Under the pieces are notes generated by a model that ran no database searches, was not told where the DNA came from, and saw nothing but the letters and a program-made list of their open reading frames with translations. Source: Roseburia sp. (GTDB lineage: Bacteria > Bacillota > Clostridia > Lachnospirales > Lachnospiraceae). Taken from it: a stretch of DNA of 32,925 bases. The translations under genes were made by a program, and so were the position numbers. This document shows positions 6,773-14,864 of the stretch, piece after piece; position 1 is the stretch's first letter; the number at the start of each line of letters is the position of its first letter. The DNA lies in contig JAMPFV010000031.1 of the NCBI GenBank assembly GCA_023664265.1, forward strand, positions 1 to 32,925. Reading direction: 5' to 3'.

Positions 6773-7996
6773 ATGATTTTGAGAGGAGACAACGCCGCGA
6801 GGCGGGAAGAGGTTGAGAAAATACTTGACCGTGAGTTCATGCTGCGGGAGCACCGCACGGGCTTGGAAGCGTTTATGAAGGGCGCTCCGGCGGGAAAGCT
6901 GTTGGTCGCGTTCAGGGCGGCAGGAGCATTCTCATTGGAGAAATTGGCGTTTGGCGCGGCCGCAAAGCCGCATTCCATTCTGGCGAAAACGATTAAGCCC
7001 GCCGAGGTGGGGCTGGCCGGAAAAGGCTTTGAGGAGCTCTCGCTCAAGGGTGTCCCTTACGACGAGAAGGCGGGGGACAATATCGCAAGGCGATTCCTGT
7101 GCGGACTGGTCGGTGTGCGTGGGGATTCGGAGGTGACCGGCTTGTATCTGTCGTCGGAAGGGAGCGCGAGGCTGAGCGCGGACGCGGATGCCGCATCCCG
7201 GGTAAATAAGGGCGCGATACGGTTTCCGAATACGGACATGCTGACGGCTTGGATCAACGCGCTGCTCAGGAGCGAAGGGGTGTCGGAGGCATCGAAATAC
7301 TTTATTACGGGAGATTACGACATCCATGAGATTCAGAAAAAGACAGGCGGAGAGTACGCGCATATTCAGGCCGGCTCGGACGAGGAGGAGGCCGTCCTGT
7401 CGGGGTTATCAAAGGGCGCCTTGGGAGGCGCGGAGGACAGAGAGCATAGTCCGATTCAGCATGGCGCGCAGGACAACTATTTGGATTTTATGTTCAGCGG
7501 GGAGCCCCATGTGGCGCTTGTGCCTCAGGTGCTTCTTCCGGACAGGAATATAGCGGTTTACTGCGGGGAAAGGGATGAGTGGAGCATTATACGCAATTCC
7601 CCCGCGGGTGCGGGTGAGAGCGAGGCTGTGAGGGAGGCTCGCGCTTTGTATACGCAGGTCGCTGAGATGAAGGCCCTGTACGGGGAATATGGTGCGGCCT
7701 TTAGGGAGCATTGGGAGATTGACGAGGAGAATGTCGATGTCCAGGAGGAGTTGATGGAGCTGTATGGAGAGACGCCGGAGGGCTGTGTGAGCCGTCTGCG
7801 CGCGGCGAAAGCGTATTTCGAGACGGTAAGAGACGAGACTCTGAGCGGCGGCTGCGCAAGCCCGGAGGGGTTAAAGGGACCGTGCGGGCAGGAGGACTGT
7901 GCGAACCGGAATAAATGTGAGCAGTTGAAGGGATACATACAATATTATACGAGGTTAGTGGATAAGTACGGTGCGAAATTAGGACAGACGACGTAA
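6773..7996 (+). CDS. Possible edema-factor/ExoY-like nucleotidyl cyclase-fold protein
   Basis: A 407-residue soluble protein with a strong AGGAGG site. I see three motif blocks in the order used by the anthrax edema factor/CyaA/ExoY family. First, GLAGKGFEELSLKG (Lys84, Lys92) resembles the family's TKGxxVxGKS lysines. Second, FITGDYDIHEI (Asp181, Asp183) resembles the metal-binding DYD. Third, QHGAQDN (His230, Asn235) resembles the nucleotide-binding HGxxxDN. Spacings are shorter than in edema factor (97 and 47 residues instead of about 145 and 84). The C-terminal third is helical and acidic, then cysteine-rich (residues 361-382, four Cys). There is no signal peptide. The similarity is weak and based on motifs only; it could equally be an unrelated conserved hypothetical. 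It stands alone, ending in its own terminator. Confidence 0.5.
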   Translation: MILRGDNAARREEVEKILDREFMLREHRTGLEAFMKGAPAGKLLVAFRAAGAFSLEKLAFGAAAKPHSILAKTIKPAEVGLAGKGFEELSLKGVPYDEKAGDNIARRFLCGLVGVRGDSEVTGLYLSSEGSARLSADADAASRVNKGAIRFPNTDMLTAWINALLRSEGVSEASKYFITGDYDIHEIQKKTGGEYAHIQAGSDEEEAVLSGLSKGALGGAEDREHSPIQHGAQDNYLDFMFSGEPHVALVPQVLLPDRNIAVYCGERDEWSIIRNSPAGAGESEAVREARALYTQVAEMKALYGEYGAAFREHWEIDEENVDVQEELMELYGETPEGCVSRLRAAKAYFETVRDETLSGGCASPEGLKGPCGQEDCANRNKCEQLKGYIQYYTRLVDKYGAKLGQTT

Positions 7997-8018
7997 AATA
8001 ATATTATAATGTGAGGAC

Positions 8019-8066
8019 GGATACGCCCCTTGTCAGGAACTTGGCAGGAGGCGTATCCTTTTGTTT
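8019..8066 (+). terminator. Intrinsic terminator
   Basis: A perfect 9-bp stem GGATACGCC / GGCGTATCC encloses about 22 bases and is followed by TTTTGTTT. It separates the cyclase-like gene from the GntR unit. Confidence 0.8.
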
Positions 8067-8072
8067 GCATTT

Positions 8073-8087
8073 TATGGGAAATTGCGG
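8073..8087. repeat. Copy 2 of the recurrent post-terminator motif
   Basis: TATGGGAAATTGCGG lies seven bases after the terminator T-run. Confidence 0.4.
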
Positions 8088-8106
8088 CAGTAAAAATAAT
8101 TTAAAT

Positions 8107-8155
8107 AAACAGTATATAACAGTTGACAACGGATATATACTGTTATATACTGTTT
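8107..8155 (+). promoter_or_regulatory. Promoter with flanking GntR operator
   Basis: AAACAGTATATAACAG (8107-8122) and its exact reverse complement (8140-8155) are separated by 17 bases. TTGACA (8123-8128) begins directly after the first arm, and TATACT (8146-8151), 17 bp further on, lies inside the second arm. A dimeric repressor bound here would block RNA polymerase. The adjacent YtrA-type GntR gene is the obvious candidate. Confidence 0.8.
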
Positions 8156-8201
8156 ATGAAAGCGATATACAGGAAAGGAAAAGTCGGAAAGGAGCGGGTT
8201 T

Positions 8202-8579
8202 GTGGGAATGGATTTGATTATCAACAATTCCTCGATGCAGCCGATTTATGAGCAGATTGTCGGGCAGATGAAGGAGCATATTATGAAGGGGCAACTGCGG
8301 CAGGAGGAGATGCTGCCGTCTGTCAGGACGCTCTCCAAGGAGCTTCGCATCAGCGCCCTGACGGTAAAGAAGGCCTATGACGCGTTGGAGCAGGAGGGCT
8401 TTATCGTCACGGTGCACGGGAAGGGCAGCTTTGTCACGGCGATGAACCGGAATCTGCTCTTGGAGGAGCAGCGCAGGGAGGTGGAGGCGGCTTTTGAGTC
8501 GGCAGTCCGCAAGGCGAGGAGCAGCGGTATGACGGAGGACGATATCCGCGCGTTATTCGAGATTATTATGGAGGGATGA
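8202..8579 (+). CDS. GntR-family regulator, YtrA type
   Basis: A 125-residue protein: an N-terminal winged helix (MQPIYEQIVGQMKEHIMKGQ, then LPSVRTLSKELRISALTVKK and GFIVTVHGKGSFV) plus a short C-terminal helical dimer region. This is the size and shape of YtrA-type GntR repressors, which lack a large ligand domain and control a neighbouring ABC transporter, often in response to cell-envelope antibiotics. The start is GTG at 8202 with AAGGAG seven bases upstream; an ATG at 8208 is possible. The stop overlaps the next gene's first possible ATG. The perfect inverted repeat upstream is probably its own operator, giving autoregulation of the three-gene unit. Confidence 0.9.
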   Translation: MGMDLIINNSSMQPIYEQIVGQMKEHIMKGQLRQEEMLPSVRTLSKELRISALTVKKAYDALEQEGFIVTVHGKGSFVTAMNRNLLLEEQRREVEAAFESAVRKARSSGMTEDDIRALFEIIMEG

Positions 8580-8584
8580 GAAGG

Positions 8585-9436
8585 ATGTTATTGGAGATGA
8601 AGGATGTGAGGAAACAGTATGGCGGCTTTGAGCTTGCGTGCTCCATGCAGTTGCAGCACGGGTGTGTCACAGGGCTGATCGGGCGCAACGGTGCGGGCAA
8701 GAGCACGGCGTTTAAGTCGATTCTGGGTCTGATTACGCCGGACAGCGGAGAAATCTCCGTGCTGGGCAAGGCGCCGGAGGCGCTGACCGCGAAGGAGCGG
8801 GAGGATATCGGCGTGGCGTTTGTGGATTCGGGCTTTAGCAATTTCCTCAGGATAAAGGACATTATACCGATTATGCGCGCGGAGTACGCGGCGTTTGACG
8901 CGGCGGATTTCCGGAGGAAATGTGAGCGCTTTGAGCTTCCGATGAATAAGAATTTGAAGGGCTTTTCCACCGGAATGAAGGCGAAGCTGCGGCTTCTGCT
9001 TGCAATGTCGCACAAGGCGCGGCTGCTGATTCTGGACGAGCCCACGGCGGGGCTGGACGTCCTTGTCAGGGAGGAGCTGCTGGATTTGCTGCGGGCTTAT
9101 ATGGAGGATGAGGAGTGCGGCATCCTGATCAGCTCGCACATATCGAGCGACCTCGAGAATTTCTGTGATGATGTGTACATGATAGAGGAGGGGAAGATTG
9201 TCCTGCACGAGGACACGGATATTCTGCTGGGCGAATACGGCGTGATGAAGCTGACCGGAGAGCAGTATGAAGGGCTGGATAAGGAATATATCCTGCGCAG
9301 GAGGACGGAGAGCTACGGGTATTGCTGCCTGACAAACCGGAAGCGGTTCTATGTGGAGAACTATCCGGAGCTTGCAATGGAAAAGGGCAGTATCGACAAT
9401 GTAATCGCGATGATGGTGAAGGGGGAGGCTGTATGA
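8585..9436 (+). CDS. ABC transporter ATP-binding protein
   Basis: A 283-residue ATPase. The Walker A motif is GRNGAGKST (Lys39) and Walker B is LLILDEPTAGLD. The signature is unusual, FSTGMKAKLRL instead of LSGGQ, as seen in other YtrB-like ATPases next to GntR genes. The H-loop is ISSHISS. After the nucleotide-binding domain there is a C-terminal extension of about 80 residues. The start at 8585 is preferred because GGAGGG then lies nine bases upstream; the ATG at 8576 would sit directly against it. The gene overlaps the permease by four bases (ATGA). With the permease it forms an exporter that probably protects against a membrane-active compound; the substrate is unknown. Confidence 0.9.
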   Translation: MLLEMKDVRKQYGGFELACSMQLQHGCVTGLIGRNGAGKSTAFKSILGLITPDSGEISVLGKAPEALTAKEREDIGVAFVDSGFSNFLRIKDIIPIMRAEYAAFDAADFRRKCERFELPMNKNLKGFSTGMKAKLRLLLAMSHKARLLILDEPTAGLDVLVREELLDLLRAYMEDEECGILISSHISSDLENFCDDVYMIEEGKIVLHEDTDILLGEYGVMKLTGEQYEGLDKEYILRRRTESYGYCCLTNRKRFYVENYPELAMEKGSIDNVIAMMVKGEAV

Positions 9437-10098
9437 GAGGACTGTTGATCAAGGATTTTAAAATGCTGCTGATTCAGAAAATGTTTCTGCTGATCACGGC
9501 GGGAGTTATGGTGGCTCTGTTTTTTACAAACGAGGGCATGTTGATCGGCTATGTGGTCTCCTATATGACGGTGATGGGGGCCGTGCTTGTCGTCAGCTCG
9601 CTCTCCTATGACGAGATGGATAATTGCATGGCGTTTCTGGTGACGCTTCCCACCGGCAGGGTCTCCTATGTCAGGTCAAAGTATCTGTTCGGGCTGGCGG
9701 TCATGCTGGGCATGTGGGGAATAACGCTAGTGCTGGGATGTCTGTTTCAACGAATCCTGTGGAGGAACGGCGACGTAACGGAGATTCTCCTCACGTCGTC
9801 GGCCATGCTTGTCGTCGGGGCGTTGATCATAGCGGTGATGATTCCGGTCGCGCTCATATTCGGAACCGCAAAGTGCAGGCTTGTCATTCTGATGATGGTG
9901 GCGGTGGTGTATGGGGTGGTCTTTCTTGCAACGACGAAGCTGGAGGCGTTGCGGAACATTCCGTTGGAAGAGATATTCAGCGCGTTTTTCGGGCAGGGCA
10001 CGGCGGCACTCTTTTGGGAGTGCTTTCTGGCGATGCTTGCGCTTCTGGGCGTCTCGTATGCGGTTTCGGCAAGACATATGAAGCGCAAGCAGTTTTAA
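9433..10098 (+). CDS. ABC-2 type permease
   Basis: A 221-residue integral membrane protein with about six hydrophobic helices, for example LLITAGVMVALFF, LIGYVVSYMTVMGAVLVVSS, YLFGLAVMLGMWGITLVLG and LLVVGALIIAVMIPVALIFG. The motif YDEMDNCMAFLVTLPTGRVSYVRSKY between helices 2 and 3 is typical of the ABC2_membrane_5 group, which pairs with a YtrB-like ATPase and a GntR regulator. It starts at an ATGA overlap with the ATPase gene, so stoichiometric translation is expected. It closes the unit, with a terminator 40 bases on. Confidence 0.88.
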   Translation: MRGLLIKDFKMLLIQKMFLLITAGVMVALFFTNEGMLIGYVVSYMTVMGAVLVVSSLSYDEMDNCMAFLVTLPTGRVSYVRSKYLFGLAVMLGMWGITLVLGCLFQRILWRNGDVTEILLTSSAMLVVGALIIAVMIPVALIFGTAKCRLVILMMVAVVYGVVFLATTKLEALRNIPLEEIFSAFFGQGTAALFWECFLAMLALLGVSYAVSARHMKRKQF

Positions 10099-10136
10099 TC
10101 AGCGTTTTCCTAAAGCCCAAAACCCCCGCATATTTC

Positions 10137-10180
10137 AAACGCGAGCCTTGGCGGTAAAGCCGTCAGGGCTTGCGTTTTTG
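10137..10180 (+). terminator. Intrinsic terminator
   Basis: AAACGCGAGCC pairs with GGGCTTGCGTTT (one G-T pair), with an inner GGC/GCC stem and a following T-run. Confidence 0.65.
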
Positions 10181-10181
10181 G

Positions 10182-10210
10182 TTGCAGTCACAAAAATACT
10201 ATGCTATACT
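10182..10210 (+). promoter_or_regulatory. Promoter of the thrC unit
   Basis: TTGCAG (10182-10187), 17 bp, TATACT (10205-10210). The leader is only about 50 bases, too short for a T-box. Confidence 0.7.
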
Positions 10211-10269
10211 TATTTGTTGAAAACAACGACTGTACCGGAATGGAAAACTTGTTAAGAGGAGAATGTGAA

Positions 10270-11757
10270 ATGGATTTATTTTACAGAAGCACGAGGAGCA
10301 GAGGGGAGGCGGTGACGGCCTCTTGGGCGATTTTGCAGGGGCTTGCGCAGGATGGCGGGCTGTTCGTCCCGGAGTCCGTGCCGGTATTGGATAAGAGTCT
10401 CGACGAGCTTGCGCGGATGAACTATCGGGAGACGGCCTACGAGGTGATGAAGCTGTTCCTGACCGATTTTACCGAGGAGGAGCTCAAGGACTGTATCCGA
10501 AAGGCCTACGACGGCAAATTTGACACGGAGGAGATCGCGCCGCTGACCGCGGTTGACGGCGCTTACTATTTGGAGCTTTTCCACGGCGCGACGATCGCGT
10601 TTAAGGATATGGCGCTTTCCATTCTCCCGCATCTGCTGACGACCGCCGCGAAAAAGAACAAGGTCAAAAACGACATTGTGATTCTGACGGCGACCAGCGG
10701 GGACACGGGAAAGGCAGCGCTTGCGGGCTTTGCGGATGTGGCGGGGACGAAGATCATCGTCTTTTATCCCAAGAACGGCGTCAGCCCCATTCAGGAGAAG
10801 CAGATGGTGACCCAGAAGGGGGAGAACACCTTTGTCGTGGGGATTACGGGGAATTTTGACGACGCGCAGACGGGCGTGAAGCTGCTCTTTGGCGACAAGG
10901 AGCTGGAGCGGGAGATGGATGCGGCGGGGTATCAATTCTCGTCTGCGAACTCCATCAATATCGGCCGTCTGGTGCCGCAGGTGGTCTACTATGTCTACGC
11001 GTACGCGCAGCTCTTAAAGCGGGGGGAGATTTCGCAGGGAGAGCGCGTCAACTTTGTTGTCCCGACAGGGAACTTCGGCAATATCCTTGCGGCGTATTTT
11101 GCGAAAGGCATGGGGGTTCCCATCGCGAAGCTCATCTGCGCCTCCAATGAGAATAAGGTGCTGTACGATTTCTTTGAGACAGGCGTGTACGACAGGAATC
11201 GGGCGTTCGTGCTGACAAGCTCCCCGTCCATGGACATCCTGATCTCGAGCAATCTGGAGCGCCTGATCTATCTGGCGGCAGGGCGCGACGCGGAGAAGAA
11301 CGCCGCTTTGATGAAGGCGCTGTCGGAGGCGGGGCGCTATGAGATTACCGCGGATATGCGTGCGGCCATGACGGATTTCTACGGCAATTACGCGTCCGAG
11401 CAGGAGACTGCTGACACGATTAAGGCGGTCTGGGAGCGGACGGGGTATGTTATGGATACGCACACCGCGGTAGCTGCTGCGGTCTTTAACAAATATAAGG
11501 CGGCGACGGGGGATACCGCAAAGTCCGTTATCGTATCGACCGCAAGCCCTTTCAAATTCACGAGAAGCGTGATGAACGCGATTGACGCGAAGTACGATTC
11601 GATGGGCGACTTTGAGCTGGCTGATGCGCTTTCCAAGCTGGGGAAGGTGGCGGTTCCCAACGCCATCAACGAGATACGGACGGCTCCGGTGCTGCATGAT
11701 ACCGTGTGCGGGAAGGAGGAGATGAAGGCGGTCGTAAAGCGCTTCCTCGGCATTTGA
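10270..11757 (+). CDS. thrC: Threonine synthase
   Basis: A 495-residue PLP enzyme that converts O-phosphohomoserine to threonine and phosphate, the last step of threonine synthesis. The N-terminal block LFYRSTRSRGEAVTASWAIL and DGGLFVPESVP is the family's hallmark. The PLP lysine lies in LFHGATIAFKDMALS, followed by the TATSGDTGKAALAGF phosphate loop. Further blocks are VPTGNFGNILAAYFAKGMG and TASPFKF near the end. Length fits the longer thrC class of Clostridia and Proteobacteria. The start at 10270 has an AGGAG site nine bases upstream. The gene heads a four-gene run with the small membrane protein, deoC and the peptidase; no terminator intervenes, so these may be cotranscribed. Confidence 0.95.
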   Translation: MDLFYRSTRSRGEAVTASWAILQGLAQDGGLFVPESVPVLDKSLDELARMNYRETAYEVMKLFLTDFTEEELKDCIRKAYDGKFDTEEIAPLTAVDGAYYLELFHGATIAFKDMALSILPHLLTTAAKKNKVKNDIVILTATSGDTGKAALAGFADVAGTKIIVFYPKNGVSPIQEKQMVTQKGENTFVVGITGNFDDAQTGVKLLFGDKELEREMDAAGYQFSSANSINIGRLVPQVVYYVYAYAQLLKRGEISQGERVNFVVPTGNFGNILAAYFAKGMGVPIAKLICASNENKVLYDFFETGVYDRNRAFVLTSSPSMDILISSNLERLIYLAAGRDAEKNAALMKALSEAGRYEITADMRAAMTDFYGNYASEQETADTIKAVWERTGYVMDTHTAVAAAVFNKYKAATGDTAKSVIVSTASPFKFTRSVMNAIDAKYDSMGDFELADALSKLGKVAVPNAINEIRTAPVLHDTVCGKEEMKAVVKRFLGI

Positions 11758-11792
11758 GGCTTTGAGAATATTGAAAAAGAGGTGGTGAGAGT

Positions 11793-12137
11793 ATGGCAAT
11801 GATTTGTAACATACTGATCATGGCTTGCGGCGTATATATGATATACTGGGCGGTTCAGATGAAATCCTCACATAAGATTCCGGTGATGCTGGTCGGAAAG
11901 AGCTTTCCGCTTGACAGGGCCAAGGATCCCGCGGGATTTATCCGGTTTACGTTTCCGTTCACGCTGTTTACGGGGATATTTTTGCTGGTGGTGGGGATGG
12001 CGCAGGCCTTGGAGCTGCTGGCGGCGTACCCGTTTGCGGATACGGCGGTAAGTCTGCTGCTGGTAGTGGTGGTTGTTCTTTACGGGATGATATTGATGAA
12101 GGCACAGCGCAAGTACCTTGTCGGCATGGACAAATAA
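11793..12137 (+). CDS. Small membrane protein of unknown function
   Basis: A 114-residue protein with three hydrophobic helices: ICNILIMACGVYMIYWAV, FPFTLFTGIFLLVVGMAQAL and VSLLLVVVVVLYGMILM. A conserved-looking polar loop (KIPVMLVGKSFPLDRAKDPAGFI) separates the first two. It resembles the DUF3784-like group of tiny Firmicute membrane proteins, but I would not assign it firmly. The ribosome site GAGGTGG is nine bases before the ATG. It lies 35 bases after thrC and 37 before deoC, so it is probably part of the same transcript; nothing indicates a metabolic role. Confidence 0.75.
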   Translation: MAMICNILIMACGVYMIYWAVQMKSSHKIPVMLVGKSFPLDRAKDPAGFIRFTFPFTLFTGIFLLVVGMAQALELLAAYPFADTAVSLLLVVVVVLYGMILMKAQRKYLVGMDK

Positions 12138-12174
12138 AGATGGGCAGTAAACTGCTCAGAAATGGGGGATTAGA

Positions 12175-12840
12175 TTGACAGATAAGGAAATTTTGAAGCA
12201 CATAGACCATACGCAGCTCAAGCCGTTCGCGACGTGGGCGGATATTGAGAAGCTCTGCGACGAGGCGGTGACGTACGAGACGGCCTCGGTCTGCATCCCG
12301 CCCGCGTATATCGGACGGGTGCATGACAAGTACGGGGAGAAGCTGAATATCTGTACCGTAGTCGGCTTTCCGCTGGGCTACAGCGTGACGGCCGCGAAAG
12401 TGGCGGAGGTGGAGCAGGCGCTCGCCGAGGGCTGTAACGAGATTGACATGGTTGTCAATATCAGTGATGTGAAGAACGGCGCGTTTGACAAGGTTGAGGA
12501 GGAAATCCGCACGCTGAAAAAGGCGTGCGGCAGCCATATCCTCAAGGTGATCATAGAGACCTGCTTTCTGACCGAGGAGGAGAAGATCGCGATGTGCAGG
12601 GCGGTGACCAACGCGGGCGCCGACTACATCAAAACCTCCACGGGCTTTGGAACGGGCGGCGCGACGATTGAGGATATCCGTCTGTTCAAGGAGCATATCG
12701 GGCCGAAGGTCAGGATGAAGGCTGCCGGCGGCGTGAAGACCAGGGAGGATTTGGTGATGTTTCTGGAGGCGGGCTGCGACCGCATAGGAACCTCGTCGGC
12801 GGTCGGGATGCTTCAGGGCGCGCAGGCGCAGGGATACTAG
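12175..12840 (+). CDS. deoC: Deoxyribose-phosphate aldolase
   Basis: A 221-residue class I aldolase that splits 2-deoxyribose-5-phosphate into glyceraldehyde-3-phosphate and acetaldehyde in deoxynucleoside catabolism. The family blocks are all visible: IDHTQLKPFATWADI at the start, VVGFPLGYSVTAAKVAEVEQ, EIDMVVNI, LKVIIETCFLT, the Schiff-base lysine in ADYIKTSTGFGTGGAT, and MKAAGGVKTREDL near the end. The start is TTG at 12175, with only a weak GGGGGA site. A small hairpin (GGGCAGTAAACTGCTC at 12141-12156) precedes it and could affect translation. No other deo genes are nearby, so its place between thrC and a peptidase is unexpected. Confidence 0.95.
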   Translation: MTDKEILKHIDHTQLKPFATWADIEKLCDEAVTYETASVCIPPAYIGRVHDKYGEKLNICTVVGFPLGYSVTAAKVAEVEQALAEGCNEIDMVVNISDVKNGAFDKVEEEIRTLKKACGSHILKVIIETCFLTEEEKIAMCRAVTNAGADYIKTSTGFGTGGATIEDIRLFKEHIGPKVRMKAAGGVKTREDLVMFLEAGCDRIGTSSAVGMLQGAQAQGY

Positions 12841-12858
12841 GGAGGTTTGTGAGAGATT

Positions 12859-14652
12859 ATGAATACGGCAAAGCAGAGAATAGAGGCGCTCAGAGACGCG
12901 CTGAGGCAGGCCGGAATTGATTTTTATATCGTGCCCACGGCGGATTTTCACAATTCCGAGTATGTGGACGGCTATTTCAAGGTCAGGGAATTTTTGTCCG
13001 GCTTTACCGGCTCGAACGGCACGCTCGTTGTCAGTGAGCGGGAGGCGGGACTTTGGACGGACGGACGCTACTTTGTGCAGGCGCAGCGGGAGCTTGAGGG
13101 CTCCGATATTGTGCTGTATCGGATGGGCGAGGAGAACGTTCCGACGATAACGGAATATCTCGAGAAAAACGTCTCCGACGGGCAGACAATCGGCTTTGAC
13201 GGCAGGGTGGTCTCCGCGTCCTTTGGGAAGAAGCTGGAGAAGGCCTTTGACGGACGGCAGGTCCGCATAGTCTGGGAGCAGGATATTGTCGATGCCCTCT
13301 GGACAGACAGGCCGGCGATTCCCGCGAGCGCGCTGTGGGTGCTTCCCGAGACGCTTTGTGGGGAGACCATCGCGCAGAAGCTGGAGAAGGTGCGCGAGAA
13401 GATGAAGGCAGAGAAGGCGGCGCACCTTCTGATTTCCAAGCTGGACGACATCATGTGGCTGTACAATGTCCGCGCAAACGACGTCGCGTGCAATCCCGTG
13501 GCGCTCTCCTACACGTTTCTTTCCATGGATTCGGCGGTTCTCTTCGTGCAGCGGGAGGCGCTGACGGAGGAGACACGGGAATATTTCAGAAAAAATAATG
13601 TCGAGTGCAGGGACTACGAGACGCTGGCGGGCTTTCTGGAGGACTGCGCGCTCGAGGGGAAAATATGGTGCGCGGAGGGCGACGTCAGCTATCTGCTGTA
13701 CAAGCTGGCCACGAAGCGCGGCGAGCTTATCGGGAAGGAAAATCCCGTAGGCATTCTGAAGGCGGTCAAGAATCCGGTGGAGCTTGAGAATATCCGCAAA
13801 TATTATCTGCTGGACAGCGTGGCGCTCACCAAGTTCCTGTTCTGGATGAAGCGCAGTGTCGGCAAGGTGCCGATGGACGAGTACAGCGCGGCGCAGAAGC
13901 TTGACGGGATGCGCGCAGAGATAGAGGGCTTTGTAGAGCTTTCCTTTGACACTATCAGCGCGTATGGCGCGAATGCGGCGATGATGCACTATGAGGCCAC
14001 GGCGCAGGACAAGGCGGAGATTAAGCCGGAGGGCTTTTATCTGGTGGACTCCGGCGGACAGTACATGGGCGCGACCACGGATGTGACCAGAACGATTGTG
14101 CTGGGACCGATCACGGACGAGATGAAGAAGCATTTTACCAAGACGGTCTGCGGGATGTTGCGGCTTGCCGACGCGAAGTTCCTCTACGGCTGTACCGGCA
14201 GGAACGTGGATATTCTGGCGCGGCTGCCCTTGTGGGAGTGCGCTATCGACTATAAGTGCGGCACGGGCCACGGCATCGGCTATATTCTGAATGTCCATGA
14301 GGGGCCGCAGAGCATCCGCTGGAAATATGTCGCGGACGTCGGTGAGACGGTCCTGGAGCAGGGAATGATCGTGTCGGACGAGCCTGGCGTATATATTGAG
14401 GGCAGCCACGGGATCCGTATTGAGAATGTCGTGGAGGTCGTCAACGAGGTCAAGAACGGGGACGGGCAGTTTATGGGGTTCCGCCATCTGACTTGTGTCC
14501 CGATTGACTTGGACGCGATAGACACAGGCTATATGGAAGCGTCGGATGTCAGAAGGCTCAACGCCTACCACGAGATGGTGTATGAGAAGCTTGCGCCCTA
14601 TTTTGAGGGGGAGGAGCTGGAGCAGCTTCGGGCGGCGACGCGCGCTGTGTGA
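12859..14652 (+). CDS. pepP: Xaa-Pro aminopeptidase (aminopeptidase P, M24B)
   Basis: A 597-residue dimetal peptidase that removes an N-terminal residue preceding proline. It is the long, three-domain form: two creatinase-like N-terminal domains (residues 1-300, with DFYIVPTADFHNSEYV and GLWTDGRYFVQAQREL) and the pita-bread catalytic domain. Metal ligands are visible in LVDSGGQYMGATTDVTRT (two Asp), GTGHGIGYILNVHEGP (His), SDEPGVYIEGSHGIRIENVV (Glu) and the matching late Glu. The long form is cytoplasmic and common in Clostridia. The start follows a GGAGG site. A weak hairpin follows the stop. Symbol use varies between species. Confidence 0.92.
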   Translation: MNTAKQRIEALRDALRQAGIDFYIVPTADFHNSEYVDGYFKVREFLSGFTGSNGTLVVSEREAGLWTDGRYFVQAQRELEGSDIVLYRMGEENVPTITEYLEKNVSDGQTIGFDGRVVSASFGKKLEKAFDGRQVRIVWEQDIVDALWTDRPAIPASALWVLPETLCGETIAQKLEKVREKMKAEKAAHLLISKLDDIMWLYNVRANDVACNPVALSYTFLSMDSAVLFVQREALTEETREYFRKNNVECRDYETLAGFLEDCALEGKIWCAEGDVSYLLYKLATKRGELIGKENPVGILKAVKNPVELENIRKYYLLDSVALTKFLFWMKRSVGKVPMDEYSAAQKLDGMRAEIEGFVELSFDTISAYGANAAMMHYEATAQDKAEIKPEGFYLVDSGGQYMGATTDVTRTIVLGPITDEMKKHFTKTVCGMLRLADAKFLYGCTGRNVDILARLPLWECAIDYKCGTGHGIGYILNVHEGPQSIRWKYVADVGETVLEQGMIVSDEPGVYIEGSHGIRIENVVEVVNEVKNGDGQFMGFRHLTCVPIDLDAIDTGYMEASDVRRLNAYHEMVYEKLAPYFEGEELEQLRAATRAV

Positions 14653-14658
14653 TTTGTT

Positions 14659-14690
14659 GAAACTTTACGATAGTTTCACTTTATTTTAAT
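14659..14690 (+). terminator. Weak terminator after pepP
   Basis: A 6-bp stem GAAACT / AGTTTC is followed by a T-rich stretch (CACTTTATTTTAATT). The stem is AT-rich and short, so read-through is likely. Confidence 0.35.
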
Positions 14691-14718
14691 TGACTTTTCA
14701 CAATATTTTTGAGATAAT
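14690..14718 (+). promoter_or_regulatory. Promoter of pckA
   Basis: TTGACT (14690-14695), 17 bp, GATAAT (14713-14718). The leader is about 140 bases, with a CTCCGC/GCGGAG hairpin around 14778-14791 and a possible 28-residue reading frame (14746-14832). The length suggests leader control, but no known riboswitch is recognisable. Confidence 0.65.
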
Positions 14719-14864
14719 ATTTGCAAATATGTAAATATTGTATAAATGTTCCAATTTTTGCTCATGCTTGTCGTTATCCTCCGCAGGCGGAGACGTGTTC
14801 TCCGGCAATTGCGCGAGGGTAAAGCGGCTTGAAATAAAATTATAATCTTTAAGGAGGACTTTGT

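Noticed and set aside
8123..8128. Reading the 8107-8155 inverted repeat as a terminator
   Set aside because: It has no T-run, a promoter fits inside it precisely, and a separate strong terminator lies upstream at 8019-8066.
10211..10269. Possible T-box or attenuator ahead of thrC
   Set aside because: The leader is about 50 bases with no specifier loop or antiterminator.
11968..14571. 867-residue open frame on the minus strand opposite deoC and pepP
   Set aside because: It is opposite two clearly recognisable genes, is rich in Arg, Leu and His with no family features, and results from high-GC codon use in the sense genes.
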